Assembly (NCBI GenBank): GCA_973895155.1
Contig: OZ316892.1
Span: forward strand, 18,166,001-18,230,000
Direction: 5' to 3'
Length of the DNA stretch: 64,000 bases
Source of the DNA: Marsupella aquatica
Lineage: Eukaryota; Marchantiophyta
In this document: positions 34,407-47,917 of the stretch, in pieces
How the letters are laid out: each line of letters starts with the position of its first letter
Position numbering within the stretch: the stretch's first letter is position 1
Notes under the pieces: model-generated
The model's input: the letters and a program-made list of their open reading frames with translations, nothing else
What the model was told of the DNA's origin: nothing
Databases searched by the model: none
Program-made: the position numbers and the translations under genes

Positions 34407-37400
34407 ATGATGCAGGTACGGTTTTTCGAATTTTCCTTTTGAGTTTCTTGTTTCTCTACGGCGAGGTTTTGCCGTCAGAACTGGGAGTGTTTTTCTGGAA
34501 TGCATTCGCTTTTGTCCCGGAAAAAGGTCTTAGGGTGAGTTTCTGTTCATTGTCTGTGGCCGAACTGCGTTTGCCGACGACTGTCTTATGATTACTGAAG
34601 CCCCTGCTCGTGTAGAGAAACCCTCACAGAAGTAGAAAGTCGTGTGTATGAAAGGTTTAGAGTGGATTATATTTCTGGGCATATGTAGCTGTGCCGCACG
34701 CATTCTTTTTGCATTTCTTGAGTTCACTTTCTCCGTATTTTTTTGTTGCCCATGCTTGGACTTTCGCAGTCCGAAGGCATGTTTCAAAGGTGTGTGTGGC
34801 CTCCGAATGCATATTGAATTTCTCTGCGGTTCTCTAATGATGTAAAGAAAGTCTTGACCGTCTGATATAATATGGCCCCTTTACCAGCACCTTTCTTATG
34901 CTGATGAGCTTCCCTCACCTCTTATACTTTTGTTTCTTGAAATGGCACATTATGGTCTCTGGGAGCACATTATGCGTCCGGAGGGCTGAGTTAAACAAAT
35001 GTTCCTCTTTGCTCTTCTACGCAAGAGGGCTGGAGCAATCTGTGATCCAAGCCCCGGACTTCACGATTGTAGGATTGTTACACAGTAATTATCCCCTGGA
35101 AGAATATTAGTCGTTGGTGTCCTTGTTGTCAGTGTTTCTAACCGCTTTACGGAATTTCAAGGTTCTGGGTGGTGGCATATGAAAATAGGCATGTCATCTA
35201 AGTTTTTAGGTCTTCTTTCTTCTGGAAAACTCACCTGTATGGTATTTCGTTCCTGTTGACATTCATCACCCTTTAATTATCCACTAGATGGCCCCTTTTG
35301 CTTCTTTATTTTTGAAGTCCCGTTCGTGTGGAAGGAGGGACGTCAGTATTTATGGATATACAGCCTGCCGCTTCTCTTATTATTCTCGATATTCCTGACG
35401 TCCCTGAATTCGTCTTGTTACACTTGTTTTATCTGATTTTGTCAGCCGGCGGACTTTCGAGGACAGCAAGGGTTGAAGCGTGCACGTACTGATGGTTGGT
35501 TTTCCTGGCCCTTCCAGAAGTTGCTTTCCTTGGTGCATATCAAGAACTAACTCGTGGAGACATTTCCTGAAATTGTCACAGTGCGTGTTTCACGCTCTAG
35601 GGGCAGTTAGAGCTACCTGCTGGTTGACAGGGTTCTGGCCCTTATGCACTAGATTTGGCCAGTGAATGGAAGTCACATGGCTTCATCTTACTCCCGTTGT
35701 ATTTTGGAGGTTTTTTTTGTGTGGCAAAGTTTCCGGAGTTGGCTGATGTTAACTCACGTCTGCTGCTTTTGTAGGGTCTTTGCTGTCTTAGCCGTCCGTG
35801 AATATTTAGGGTTGTACGGTGTTCCTGCAGGGTGTTGCCTATGGGGGGCTGTAGTGCAAAGTTGGATGTTGATCAACCGTTTTTTGGCTGATTGTTTTCC
35901 GTCTGCTTAAGCAGGGAATACTGCAGCCCGTGGTGAAGGGGACTGGACTTGTCCACAGTGTGGAAATGTAAATTTTGCGTTTAGAACCACTTGTAATATG
36001 CGAAAATGTGGAGCGTCAAAACCATCAGATTCTGGGCAGGTATATTAAAGCTCGCTTCGTTTGATATACATTTCTTCCATGGTTGTTGTATATCGGTATG
36101 TTATGGTCGTACCACGAACTTGAATGGGGGTTGTGAGTTGAGAACTGACGAATTATGTTTAGGCTAGTATTACCCACCTGATAAGGTTTGATGGTCTAAT
36201 ATATCCTGCGTAGTTGTCGTGATCTCGTTCATTCTCGATTTGTTGATCTCCTCTTCGAGTGTGGTGTTATCAATTTGCTGGTATGTACTGAAGTTGATGT
36301 ACGGTTAAATAATGTATGGAGTAAAGTTTTGGACATACCGGGATAATTTCTTAGCATGATTGTTTTCATGTGGGTCACAGAGGGCAATTGGGGGGCCTAT
36401 GGTTGCTCCACCCATGTACGAACCAGCACCAACTCCTATGTACATGGGAGGGCCTGGGGCACCACCTCCGCTGCCAATGGCATTACCTGGAAGCTATGGT
36501 GCACCAATGCCTATTCCTCAGCAGGCTGTCACCTCTACAGTGCCTTATGATTACGGTCAACAGGTCAATACTGTAGCGCAGTACAACCCAATGCCAATGG
36601 CTGGATCTTTTGGGCCACCTGGAGCTGTACTTGGGGGAGGTAACTGAATCGTGTATTGCCTTGTCATTTTTATCCACGAGATTTTAAGTTCCGTTAGAGG
36701 TCCCTGAAAAAGTTTCTGTGTGATCAGTTTTGGAAGATGTCTTGAGAAGTGACTGTGGGGAATTTCCAGAAACTGTCCTCATGATTTGCAGTACTTGGGA
36801 GAGTACCCTCATTGCATTCACATTAGTACTGACATTGCTATCCATGCCAAGGATCATCTGTGTCATGATTTCATCTGTTTGTTAATGGTTGATCTGATCA
36901 CACAAGAGTAAATTTCGCTAACGTGGCGATTTGACTGTTCTCGTTAAAGGTGACTATGTGTACGGGACAGGTCCGGGTTATAGTACTGCTCCGGTGATGG
37001 ATGGATATGGAATCAGCATGGGTCGTGGTCCCCCGGTAAACAGTCGTTCCATGCTTTCAGTCGTTTTCTTTATTTAGCTTGCCCGCACAAATAGCTTATC
37101 TAGGTTTGTCAAACGGTTGAAAGAGTATCCATTGTGAAAGGATGGGTTTCTGATTTTTCACCTTCATGCCGTAGATTGGAGGACCAAGAGGAGGAACTGT
37201 CCTCTATGGAGGAGAAGAGAATGGCTCACGGAAACGAAGAGCAGGTGTGTGTGGCCCCTTCAAAACTTTATATTCTCTTAGAAAGTTTTATCACTCCTAC
37301 TTTTCAGCAGCTATGAAGCCATATTCTAACAAACTTATGGCGGAGAACTTGTGGTGCTTGCATTATATCCTATATTTTCCCCTTGTGTGAGTGATCAGGT

Positions 37401-38877
37401 CCTGATGGCTTTTCGGAAGGGGACTGGGTCTGTCCTAAGTGTGGGAATACAAACTTTGCATTTCGAACAACATGCAACATGCGAAAGTGCGGTGCACCTA
37501 AGCCTTCAGAATCGGTGAGTAATTTCCTTTTTAAGTAGTTTCCTTCTGTCTTGACGGTGAGGGCTGTCTGTCAAACTGGTTTGTGCTGTGTCCTTTTCTT
37601 GTTTTTAGGATCAGCAGAGAATTAGAAATAGCCTGAATTAGAGTTGAAGGGAAAAGGTCGATCCATCGGTGGGCTATTTGCTAAAAGAATAGGATATGCC
37701 ATTTTGTTTTCAATTTCATCCCACCCTAGGCCAGTAAGTCTGACCACAATTCTTCTTCAGTACAGGAATCACTCTGTGCTAACCTTGCCATTAGTTTTCC
37801 ATCGGACAAGTTAGGTTGTAACCGACTTTTGTCAAAATGATGTACTGTTCTCTTCTATCTAGTGAAATTAGGGAAGCATCCCGTCAGGAAAGTCACGCAA
37901 AGATGTTGAAGTCAATGCAAGCTGCGTAGAGGTTCTTCATGTATGTCTTTCTGAATTCTTTGGTGTTCCTCCCCTAAATTTTCCTATGGTTTAACAGGCC
38001 AGTCGATATGGAAATGGTCCGTCGTCAGTTCGAGCCCCTGCAACTTCTCGTAAGCATAGACTGGGGCATTTCCGTTGTCCTTTCTGTTCATTCTATGTTT
38101 GAGTCAATGTGCCGAGTCCTGATTATGGAAGCCATCGATTCCCTCGGTCAAAAGGAGAGCATTCTCTAGAGTCAATCAAGGAAATGATACAGATATGGAT
38201 AACTAACGCTCTTCACAAATATGTTTTAAAGTATGCGGCTTTTAGCCCGGTGCTATGTGTAGTGTTAGTGTAATATTTGCGGGATTTAGAACAGATATTT
38301 TGCAATTTAATCCTTCATTTGTGTTATTTCTGGGTACTATTTCTTTCTATCCTGCTATACGGGTAACCCGGTTGCTGCTTTTCAAGAAAACATTACTTAG
38401 AAAATTTGCATTAATGAACAGGAAAACTGAATGGCAAATCTTCGCTTGCAGAGGGTCCTCCACCAGATGGCAGCTGGACTTGTGAGGCTTGTGGAAACGT
38501 GAACTATCCATTTAGGATGAAGTGTAATCGCAGGAATTGTGGAGCCGATAAACCGACAGAAGTGAAGCAGCCAGCAATCTCCAGCTCCCCTCTTCCTTCC
38601 GATCAGGTTTGTCATAGTCTTATGGTATTGTGCATATGGGAAAAGGTTATGTTGCTACTGAGTGCTTTGCTATTTGACAGGCATAATGTTTGGGGTTGCA
38701 ATATCTACCAATCCTTCCAACTATAGGTTTGTTGGCATGAAAAGTTCATTGTAGGTCCTGTCTTCAGAGTTAGGTCTTTGCATGCATATCTAATATGTGT
38801 AGCTTGCATTCGTAGAGTCATGCAGTATTGGCCCATGATGGATTCTTGATTCTTTCCTTCTGCAACTGTTCCAGTGA
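34407..38877 (+). CDS. RanBP2-type zinc-finger protein (At1g67325-like)
   Basis: Ten modelled exons in phase: 34407-34415, 35446-35494, 35915-36039, 36381-36639, 36950-37035, 37175-37244, 37399-37514, 37998-38049, 38422-38606 and 38875-38877, for 317 residues. The N-terminus has a basic KRARTDG motif. Finger 1 is GDWTCPQCGNVNFAFRTTCN with NMRKCGASKP (residues about 29-55). A Pro/Gly/Met-rich middle follows, then KRRA, finger 2 (GDWVCPKCGNTNFAFRTTCN) and finger 3 (GSWTCEACGNVNYPFRMKCN, then RRNCGADKP). Each finger has four cysteines in the RanBP2 spacing, and the NxNFxFR core is typical of single-stranded-RNA-binding fingers such as those of ZRANB2. The architecture matches Arabidopsis At1g67325 (288 residues). 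The first coding exon has only three codons, and the stop TGA stands alone at the start of the last exon, directly after the CAG acceptor. Confidence 0.87.
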
Positions 38878-41800
38878 GTGCCCTTGTCGCACTGTGAGGG
38901 TGGAGGTCCAGAGTGGTCGTCGACAGTGCCATTTTCTACCATTCAATGGTGTGTCAGGAGTCAGTTTGAGGGGTCATATTGCGGCCGTCTTCTCTGCTGT
39001 CGTCTCGCGGTCAAGTATATTCAGAAGAGCTCGATATGGATTTAACAGCTGTCTATGGATGGATTGACAAACCATGTCTGTGGCACCGTTGTCACGTCAG
39101 CGTCAGCGTCACCCAAGTGCAGCGTTCCTCGTAGGTCGGAGTTCCATGAAATGAGATACAGTTATTAGGATCTTTCTTGCCATGTTGTGGATTTCTTCTT
39201 GTGCATTCAAATATGGTGGATTAGTCCCCTCGAATCGGTTAGTTAGGACCATTAAACAGCTTCAATTTTGGGTCACTTTTTGCCTTTGGTTGGGGCAGTG
39301 CGTAGGAACTTGGTGTCATAGTTTGAAAACAATATGGTTGAAGTATGGTCACGAGTACATTTCTTGAGGGATTCAAACATAGGTTTTCGTCTATCCGCGT
39401 TAAAAACCGTCTATACTTGTAGTGAAGAATCTGCATAATTTGATGTATTGAGCCAAGGTTGTGGATTTATCACCAGGCCAGTATGTAGGGAGATACTGCT
39501 AGATGGCGCCTAAATTATATTTGTACGAAAATTTGGAGTCTAGAGTAGTGTTTCTCGACAATGTGTTTCATATATCTGGTCTTTAGGCTTTATGGGATTT
39601 GTTTGCTCCAGCATCTTGAGTGTCAGGCTGTAGATACGAACCCCGGTTCTCCGTTTTACGTCTTCATCGTCGTGCTTAGAGGGATGTGGTGTCTTGAGAG
39701 CAAGAGATTCTAACAAATGATATATTCTGCTCCTTCTACCCAGTACTAGTGGGTTGTTTGTATATCTGAATGCTCTTATCTGCCGAGATCAATTGGGAGT
39801 ACCGAAGGAAGCTGCTCAGAAGTTGCTGCTGCTATTTACAAGCCTCCTCTGGCTGACTGGCATCAACTTAGGAGCCTAGTGAATATTAAATTTCTAATCC
39901 ATTGCAGTTTCCCGGTAATTCGCATCTTCAGTTAGTATTGGTAGACTTTTCGGTTAGTTTGACTCGTCCCAGTGTGCTGTACTCCTTGCTAGGTTCTGGT
40001 ACTTGACAAGCCACTAGTTTCGCTTATACCCAAGTATTTTTGCTCTTATTCTGGTTTAACTTTGTAGACTTTTGAGCTGCGAGTATGTAGTACAGGGATC
40101 CTTGTGTATTCACACCATGCAGCTAGTATGCTTCCTGACCCTATCAATCGCCTTACACCCTGCATTTTATCTGTTTTTTTCGTCTCAAATGAACATCTCC
40201 ATGTCCAGGAGAAATTAGTTTAAAAGTGAACTGGAGTTTGGGTTGGAAGGTCGTTTCTGTGAGGAAGGGAGCAGGCTGAAGCAGTGGGCTTTTATGTGGG
40301 GAAAATAGTTATTTTGCTTGAAAGGCTTTTCTCACAGCCTCTTTATCTCTTCCTAGCAGCATGGAATGTGCTGTAAGTAATGAATGAGCCTTGCTCCTGA
40401 TGTGAAGTTGATTCGTGTAAGTGTGCGTTGTGACAATTGTGCATTTCTCTGGTCCCACGGATGTTGTCCCAGGGACAATGAGGTGAGCGTTTCTGTTTCT
40501 TCCAAGTTTGTGAGCGATCTCTGCTGTTTAGTCTGTGAAGAGTACCAAGCAGAGATTCTGCAATGTGCTGTTGCTATAACGTCCTGCACATCTTGGAGGA
40601 ACTTTATCAAGAACTGGTACCTCGTTGCAGCCAAGGTTGTCACTCAAGGGTGGTTTCATCAACGGTTTACCATTTGTCCTCACAAGTCGGATATTTCTTT
40701 GTTCGGACCTAAACAACCAAGGAAAAAGGAATCACTGTATCATTATTCTGTTGTGTCTCACGTCTGTCTAATGATATCGGGGTGGCGGATCTTTGAAATT
40801 CCATGAATCTCTACTGAGGCATTTCCAACCATCATCGGCTGGAAAATAAGGTCAACTCGGAGGTCTGAAATGGATCTTGTGTATTTTCCAAGGGTGAGGA
40901 GAGTTCTACCTCCAAGTATGACGATTGGATTCATTAAACTGGTCAGTCTTTAATGTGAAGTATTTTCAACTCTTCACTCGACATTACATCAGGTGCTTTA
41001 AAATCAAATCAGGTACTCGTTAATGCAGGAGCCCAAAGGACAAAAATTCCACAAAGACGAATCAAACTTCAGTTTTTTTTACTTCAATTCATCTGATCAG
41101 ACTAGGTCTCTTACACTGAATAGCACTGAAAACCTCATTGCACCCATCATCTCTAGTGGAGCGTTATTTTATTTAGCACATGAAACACGGTAATGCATTA
41201 GGCCGGGACGTCTAAGATTGAACTGGCTGGACTTCCATAAGGCTGGAGAATGTTAACAACTTAGCACCGCTTCCATGGGACTCGTTGAGATTCTCGTCCT
41301 CGTGATTGGTAAAGCGTGGATGGATGTTCTTCTAAGTTGCCTTTTCGGATGCCAGCGCCATCCGAGATTGGATGGAAATATTGCCAACTAGTGCAGATAC
41401 CAAGTAAGTTACCAGCACTGTATCCGACCAGTGGAAGTCTGGACCTGGTCCAGTTTGCCGGAAAACATCTCAATAGTCCCCTGAAATTTGTTGTCATACT
41501 AGTACTTGGGATACATCGGCCTCAACGAGATGCTCAAGGAGGTGCTTTTCGGGTTTACCAATAACTACTGTAGACTGCTGAAAATTTGACTTGTACATGC
41601 TTGTGAAAGGTGAGCTATTTAGCTGCTCTCAATTGTTTGCACTACTGAGGAGTTTTTAACTCCAGCCTTCTGCACCGGTTCCGGTTCAAGTAGTGAACGA
41701 TGAGGTTTGACCAGTTCTGTGGAGTTCCCCTTTACATCATATCCCATCTTACTTTGTTGTACCGAACTGGCCATCCTAACAGTTTAAAACCTTGCCGTGT

Positions 41801-42620
41801 ATCTCATTCAATCTTTTGTGGTAATATGAAATGAGTGGTACTGGCTCAACGAATCATCTGGGCTCCGAAAAGAAGGAACTGTCTGATGATGTTTATTTTG
41901 GCTGGCAGCATTCAAGCCTTCCGTGTGCACTTGGAAGTATGTTGTTGAATGCTCTAAGTATAGAAGTCTAATTTATTTAATGAAAAACACTAAACCACCG
42001 ACCCAGATTGGAAATCTGCCCAGATTGGAAACCTGCTTGTGAACTTTGTTAGTGGTTGAAAACTAGCCCAATGAAATCGGTCGCGCAAAGGTGACGTTGG
42101 GTGGTCCTGAAACCGCCAGGTTTCAAGGAGTGCAACTTCAGTCGGACAGGTTTCAAAGAGTAAATTTAACCTTGGCGGATTACAGCCCATCACCCCCTTC
42201 CACCTCGAAGGGGATGGGTTACCTTACACCTGAACCACCTCCTTTCACCTCTAAGGCATGGGTACCACCCTTACACCATCGATCAGGTTCATGTGCCAAT
42301 GATATCATCTCGCCTTCAAAATCAGGATTATATTTATTTGAGAAATGTGGGAAAGACAGGATTGCCAAACTTGCATGGCATCCGTGGAAATGCATAATTC
42401 GAACACCATGAGTGTTTTTTGTCCAAAGAGTATTCCGCCTGCAAAATGATATGAGTCTGATATCAGAAGAGTCTGATCATTCATAGCGCCAGCTGTGCTT
42501 CTATATTTTGGACTCTAAATATATCAATCAATGTGAACCCGTTGCCCCTCTATTTTGGACACAGAATTCTGGGCGAGAGCTTCAACGTCCCACTTACTCT
42601 CGCCCCAGATATATCTAGGT
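38878..42620. other. Spacer and 3' flank, no further gene seen
   Basis: The left part is probably the 3' untranslated region of the zinc-finger gene. Short frames at 40384-40806 and elsewhere have no recognisable domain. At 42180-42240, TACAGCCCATCACCCCC and GGGGATGGGTTACC resemble the arms of the foldback at 61036-61260. Confidence 0.45.
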
Positions 42621-42632
42621 GAGTAAATATGG

Positions 42633-42890
42633 GATTCAACTGTACAAGTAAAGTCAAGTCACAATTAAGTAAACTGGGCACAACGTTGTTTCGGACAAAC
42701 TCATGCTTAAAATAGCTCCATCGCTTCGCATAGGAGCTTTACCTCTTTGCCATTGGAAATTTTCAGCTGTACAAGTGGACTCAAATCCCAATCAAGCACA
42801 CTGGGCACGACGTTGTTTCTGAGAAACTTATGCTTAGAATATCTCTATCGCTTCCCATAGAAAGCTTTATCTTTTCGCCATTGGAAATTT
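42633..42890. repeat. Two-copy tandem repeat, about 135 bp
   Basis: CTGTACAAGT, CTGGGCACRACGTTGTTTC and GCCATTGGAAATTTTCA recur in order in two adjacent units, starting near 42639 and 42768. Confidence 0.75.
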
Positions 42891-43077
42891 TCAATTTGAG
42901 AGTAAACATTTCTGGGTAGCTGCAATAATTTACACAGGGGAGAGTGCCAGAAATTCTCTCCTAAATCCTGAAAACTGTAGTTAATGCTCCGAGCCATGAT
43001 CTTCCTACTCCTAAAATCCCGAACTCTATTTTACTTCAATGACAAACTAGAAAACCTGAGAAACTTATATCTCAGTC

Positions 43078-43215
43078 AAAGAATCATAGGGGTGTGCACG
43101 GGTCTCTTCCAGACCACACGTAATTCAATCTCAAAGTTACTAGATAGAAGAATCATAGGGGAGTGCACGGGTCTCTTCCAGACCACGTGATTCAATCTCA
43201 ACGTTACTAGATAGA
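43078..43215. repeat. Two-copy tandem repeat, about 70 bp
   Basis: AATCATAGGGG, TGCACGGGTCTCTTCCAGAC and GTTACTAGATAGAA recur in two adjacent units, the first starting near 43081 and the second near 43152. Confidence 0.8.
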
Positions 43216-43416
43216 AAAATCATGGCGCAATGGAGTGAATACTCTCACAGGTGAGAGCTCTCGTGTAAGCTTCACCTGCAGAAAACAAAGCTCTAAACAT
43301 TTTCAACTTCTCCCAATCACCTCGCAAGAAACAAATCCTGACTGAAAGATGTGCACATGGAAAAACAATCTAGAGTAGACAGCCCAACATTCGTATAGAT
43401 ATACTGATACCTACCC

Positions 43417-46400
43417 TTACTGCGCACGAACTGTAATAAAACCAAAAATTAAACGGCTAGACAGGACAGCACCGTGGCACTTCAAGTACAGCAAAGAAAA
43501 ACAATAATTAAATGTATTTGCAATGCAACATCCCATTTGATTGGTAACTGAATCGAGCTGCGCAACAAGAGTCAAGAACATTATATTGTAAAACAATAGG
43601 AAGTAATAAACACGACGGGGCAAGGTTGATAGAAACAATCGAACCTTAGAAATGTCCGGTGATACGTAGCAACTCAAATCTTCCCTTGACTGAGACCGCC
43701 TGCTTTGCAGTTGAGATCCTCCCTTTTGCTGCATCTTGAGGGTGGCGAGTTGAAGTTGTGACCTGCCCCCCGAATTCATGACACCTGAGCTAGATGAATC
43801 ATGTAGGACATCGCATTCCAAGACTGGCCCATCACCGCCTGCATGCATGTCTCCTGATTCAAACATCTGGTGATGGAAACTTTTGGGACCATTTGGAGCT
43901 GGACTGTGGGGCTGCTTCAACCTCAATTCACCTGTGCATCGCAACACTGCTCGCATCAGTAGCGGTCTTGCTAGAGGCAGAATTCTACATGAGTAAACCT
44001 ACCCCTGTTCCAAGCCAAAAGGTCTATTTTATGACGAGACGTGCAGTGTCATTTATTTTCGTATCACACTAATCTCCATTGCACATGGCTTAATATGTAG
44101 TGGCGATAGAAGGCAATGTTTTCAAGTCCAGCAACACTTTGATCTTCAGTTTATTCTACAGGGCAACAGTCCAGAAATAAGTTGACATGATTGCATCCTC
44201 CCCTATGCCTTGACTTGTCAAACCAAGCTCTTTCGAATTAGACTATGAAGAACCCCTAAGCAAAAAGCTCTGTAAAGGCCCGTCCTCTTCTTGTACTCTC
44301 GTCTCGTTACTGGAATTGCAAATTGGAACAGTGTCTCAAGGAACAAGAGATAGCTCACCAGTTTGGTCACCAAGTTTCAGTTGCGATCGGAATGTAGGCG
44401 GGAACCATGAAAATAGACCACTACTCACAGACGGTGGTACAAACAAAGGTATGTATGGTCGATGCCGCAAATGAAAGTAGGTCCAGCGCCCAAAAACAAT
44501 GAGCAGAAGAACTACCAGGAATACTAGCACAAGTAGAGCTGTGAAAGAATGTACACTTAAGGAAAACCCTGATTGTCCCAATCCCCACAATGTGCTTCCC
44601 TGTCCACCTGTAAGCTTCGCTGGAAGCAAGGCACCAGCTTCATTAAGGGCAGCACCCAGCGTCCATGCGAAGTCCCCGGACCCTATTGCAACCTGCTCAT
44701 CACGGAGATGTAGACCATGGCGAAGCAAAGCGACAACATATGGGGCTCGAAAACAGTACCGATCGATACTCGGCTGAGAAACAACACTCTGTCGAGCGTG
44801 TTCCCACTCCAGCTGACAGAACTGTTGTCCTTTGTGAAGAAGGTCATCGAGGGAATTTGTTGAAGTCAGCCCAAAAAATTTGAACACCACAAAGAATCCT
44901 GCCAGAGCTAAAAATTGACCCTGGGGTTCTGGCTGATACTTCCCTAAAGCACATTTGGATTTTTTGCAACCTTTCCCTTTAGAAGGTCCCGACATATTGA
45001 TGACTGACATGACCAAACTCTGACACTGCTCCCAGTCAGGTCTTCCAATGAGTTCTACCTCAGGTCCTGCTCCGACAGCCGCCAAAATTCTCCGACGTCC
45101 TCCGTCTGGCTCATGTGAATAAGCCAGAGGGGGGAGGAGACAATGAGAAGAACATGTATATGGCTGCCTATAGCCGGAATTCAAGCAGGGATGTGCTATC
45201 TGATAGGAACCTTTCCCACCGTCCTTCTCAGAAATTGCAGCGCCCTCTATTAGTAAGGCAACGGACTTCTCAAAGGCATCATTTAGTCCAAAGCCAGCAT
45301 GAGAGTGAGCATAGAGATGGTGGTTTGCTGATCCCACACTGACATTCACTAAAAACTCAGTTTTGGGAATCTCTCGAATTGGCTCAAACGTGACCTCTAA
45401 AGAAGAACCGCCTAAGTCAAGAGCTCCAAGTGTAGGCTCAGTGGAAGGAAAGCCGAGTCGGTTATAATTATAATTTAAAGCAATCCATCCATAGTAAGCC
45501 TCCTCCTGTCCACTTATGATGCGAACCCACTCTCTCCTGCATAAGAAAGGAGATCGTACCAAAGAAGACCAAGCTTTATCAAGCAGCCACCGAGAGTCCA
45601 CTGCTGGTAACCTCCGAAGTCCAGCTGTTGCCAGGAAAAATACTTTTGCCTTCTTTTGGGCAGCTCGAGGAATCTGTTTGGTGGCCCATCGTACCAGAGG
45701 CTCAATTGCTGATGCCACACCGGACTCGTTGCGAAGAAGTTTATCCAACCCAGGTTCCGTCTCCATGCGATTGTACAACCGGCTGTCTCCCTGTTTATTA
45801 GCCTTGTCCAAGGAGGGGGCGGGTCCGTCATGTCTTTGAACCTCACCATGCTTGTCACGTGTAGGTTTCAACATGACTGGAAGTGATCCGATGCCATCCT
45901 GTGTCCATCCATACACATGGACTCGTGTTCCCGTACTACCGCAATCGATAACAACAGCATACTCGAGGTGCTGCTGTTCACCGCCTCCTCCGCTATACCG
46001 ACCCCACAGAAAGCCTAAAAAGAGCACAGTCCCAACCAGGGCAACCAACGAGAGAAGGAGCCTTCCTCTTGTACATAAGGCATTGTTGTAGAAAAGAGGA
46101 ATCACAGAACCAGAAGACCTCCTCAAATGATTGCTCTTGATTGAAGTCAACGAAGGTGTCCCACCCTCATTCCTTGGAGCCTGCTGGCTAGGGAGAGGGG
46201 ACGATCCAAAACCTCCAACCAAGGATGCGACTCTTGGAAGTCCACTGGGAAGAGACCCAGTCCGATAGGCAGAGAAATCTTGCAAAGAAGACGATCCCCT
46301 TAAGCTGCTTTCCCTAGTATACACTCTGGATTGTCTCCCTGCCGAGTGTAATGCTGCTGATGAAAATTGAGAGGAGGAAGAAGAAGACGAACCAGATGAT

Positions 46401-46459
46401 GTTGTTGATGATGATACTGATTGTTGAGAAACGGGGAGCATCCCACTAGCAGTACCCAT
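43417..46459 (-). CDS. APY7-like apyrase (GDA1/CD39 nucleotide phosphatase)
   Basis: Exon 1 is 46459-44359 and exon 2 starts at 43970, joined in phase (ACTG|GTGAGC donor, CTCTAG acceptor). The N-terminal 110 residues are Ser-rich and probably disordered. Residues about 131-151 form a first membrane helix. The five apyrase regions follow: VVIDCGSTGTRVHVY (about 168), FFLATAGLRRLP (about 273), RIISGQEEAYYGW (about 313), GALDLGGSSLEVTFE (about 344) and AIGSGDFAWTLGA (about 590). A second membrane helix lies at about 636-656. Exon 2 adds a cytosolic tail with QSRRSQSREDLSCY, which resembles the tail of plant APY7. The two-helix layout suggests an ectodomain or lumenal domain that hydrolyses nucleoside di/triphosphates. 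The 3' end is unresolved: either another intron starts after ISK (43645) or the frame runs to the stop at 43417. Reading through the exon 1 donor would instead stop at 44336. Confidence 0.85.
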
Positions 46460-47420
46460 GGCAAATTTTGCAAAATTGAAATAGAACTCAAATCGCGCCT
46501 GACACGCTTATGCAACCAGCACCGGCTTGTGCCCATCGCCTGCTCGGGTCTGCACCGATGAATCTCTCGATGCAATCTTTCGCAACGCAAAAGTTTCTCT
46601 TCATGAGAACTACATTTCCCTTTTCTTGTTCATGTGACAGCGGAGCCTCCATCAATCACCCAATCCATAAGTTTCTTGCTCTTGTAATCGGAAAGTCCCA
46701 AAAGGAACCTCCAACTCTTCTTGCCAGGCTTCTCGAAGTGGGGTTGCTGAGCACAATCGTCGCACCCGAAGCAAAACGAAAACGTTTATCAGTTATCCGA
46801 CTCTAAACTATTCTGGTCGCCAAAGCTCTCTATATGCTAGTCACTCCTCTCCTCGTTACTCACAATTATTTCTCGAATGCAAAAGTCAAGTTTTGACCAG
46901 CCATCTACGGTCAAGTCAAGATGACCATACAATCAATTCATCAATGACGTATGTAGGACGGAGTACACAGACCATCAGCTCATAGCAGCGCAACACATCG
47001 TTACTGACTGCAGGATATCCTCCTGCATTACCGTCACATCTCTACAGGAGTGCAGGCAAATTGACTCATCTGACGAGTTGAGTGCTGCAACGACTTGCAA
47101 TTTAGAGCACTGCAGTGATCGGACATGTGGAAAGCCGAAAGATATTTTGGACTGTGGCAGGATATTTAAGGGTTCGAACATCACCGAGAAATTTACTGTG
47201 ACGCGTCGTGATGTGACGTGATGTGATGTGACGGTGGTCAGATCATGTTTTTCATTTACCGTTCTGACCAACCAGTGAAATCACTGATTGGAGTGGTGTA
47301 GCGAGACTTGCAGCTACCACCTCACATCACAGTTTATCTGAGACACAACCTCTACAACAATGTGCATGACAATTTTCATCCAAATCGACCAATGCAGCAT
47401 CGTACCAGTGACCAGTGACC
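46460..47420. promoter_or_regulatory. Upstream region of the apyrase gene
   Basis: Probable promoter and leader of the minus-strand apyrase. It contains short GTGATGTGACG repeats (about 47205-47235) and a triplicated CCAGTGA word (about 47405-47420). No gene seen. Confidence 0.3.
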
Positions 47421-47426
47421 AGTGAG

Positions 47427-47756
47427 CTATCCATGATTCGTTTGGGAAATTGCGTCCGTCTTAGGGTTTTGGACGAAAGACGATGAATAAAGGGAACAAT
47501 TCAAGGGATCGAACTCACCGTCACAGAGCCGCAGTGAAGATAAGGATATCAAAACCTGAGTCGCATCGGTTTTCTTCGAACCCGTTCGCCAGTTGTCTGC
47601 AGACCACCGGATCCGTTGCCGCAGCAGAGGTTTTCCATGAGTTATATGACGATGACATAAAGATCCAACAACCGCAGCAGGAGAAGCGGCAGTAAGCTGC
47701 GCTACGGCGAAGAAATTCTCAGGATCACCTGTGCCCTCGACCCTAAATCGCACCAA
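47427..47756 (-). CDS. Short unrecognised ORF
   Basis: A 109-residue minus-strand frame starting MVRFRVEGTGDPENFF. No family is recognised, and an overlapping plus-strand frame (47483-47695) is equally open. It lies between the apyrase promoter and a repeat-rich zone. It may be an exon of an undetected gene or chance; composition alone cannot decide. Confidence 0.2.
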   Translation of the reverse strand: MVRFRVEGTGDPENFFAVAQLTAASPAAVVGSLCHRHITHGKPLLRQRIRWSADNWRTGSKKTDATQVLISLSSLRLCDGEFDPLNCSLYSSSFVQNPKTDAISQTNHG

Positions 47757-47917
47757 TGACCCGAATTAGCTTAATGAACGGTCTCTCGGTGAGTTTTCAC
47801 CGGAGTATTCTCCACCCGCACTTTTCGCAACGGCTTCGGATCCACAGTATATATCCTCTCTACCTCTCTCCCTGATACACATCTCTCAAGATCAAGCGGA
47901 AGAGAAGCGAGGCATCA

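Noticed and set aside
40384-40806. Cysteine-containing 140-codon frame after the zinc-finger gene
   Set aside because: Cysteine spacing does not fit a RanBP2 or other known finger, and an opposite frame is equally open.
44336-44358. Unspliced apyrase end
   Set aside because: The frame does stop at 44336, but the in-phase donor and the family-like tail in the downstream exon make splicing more likely.
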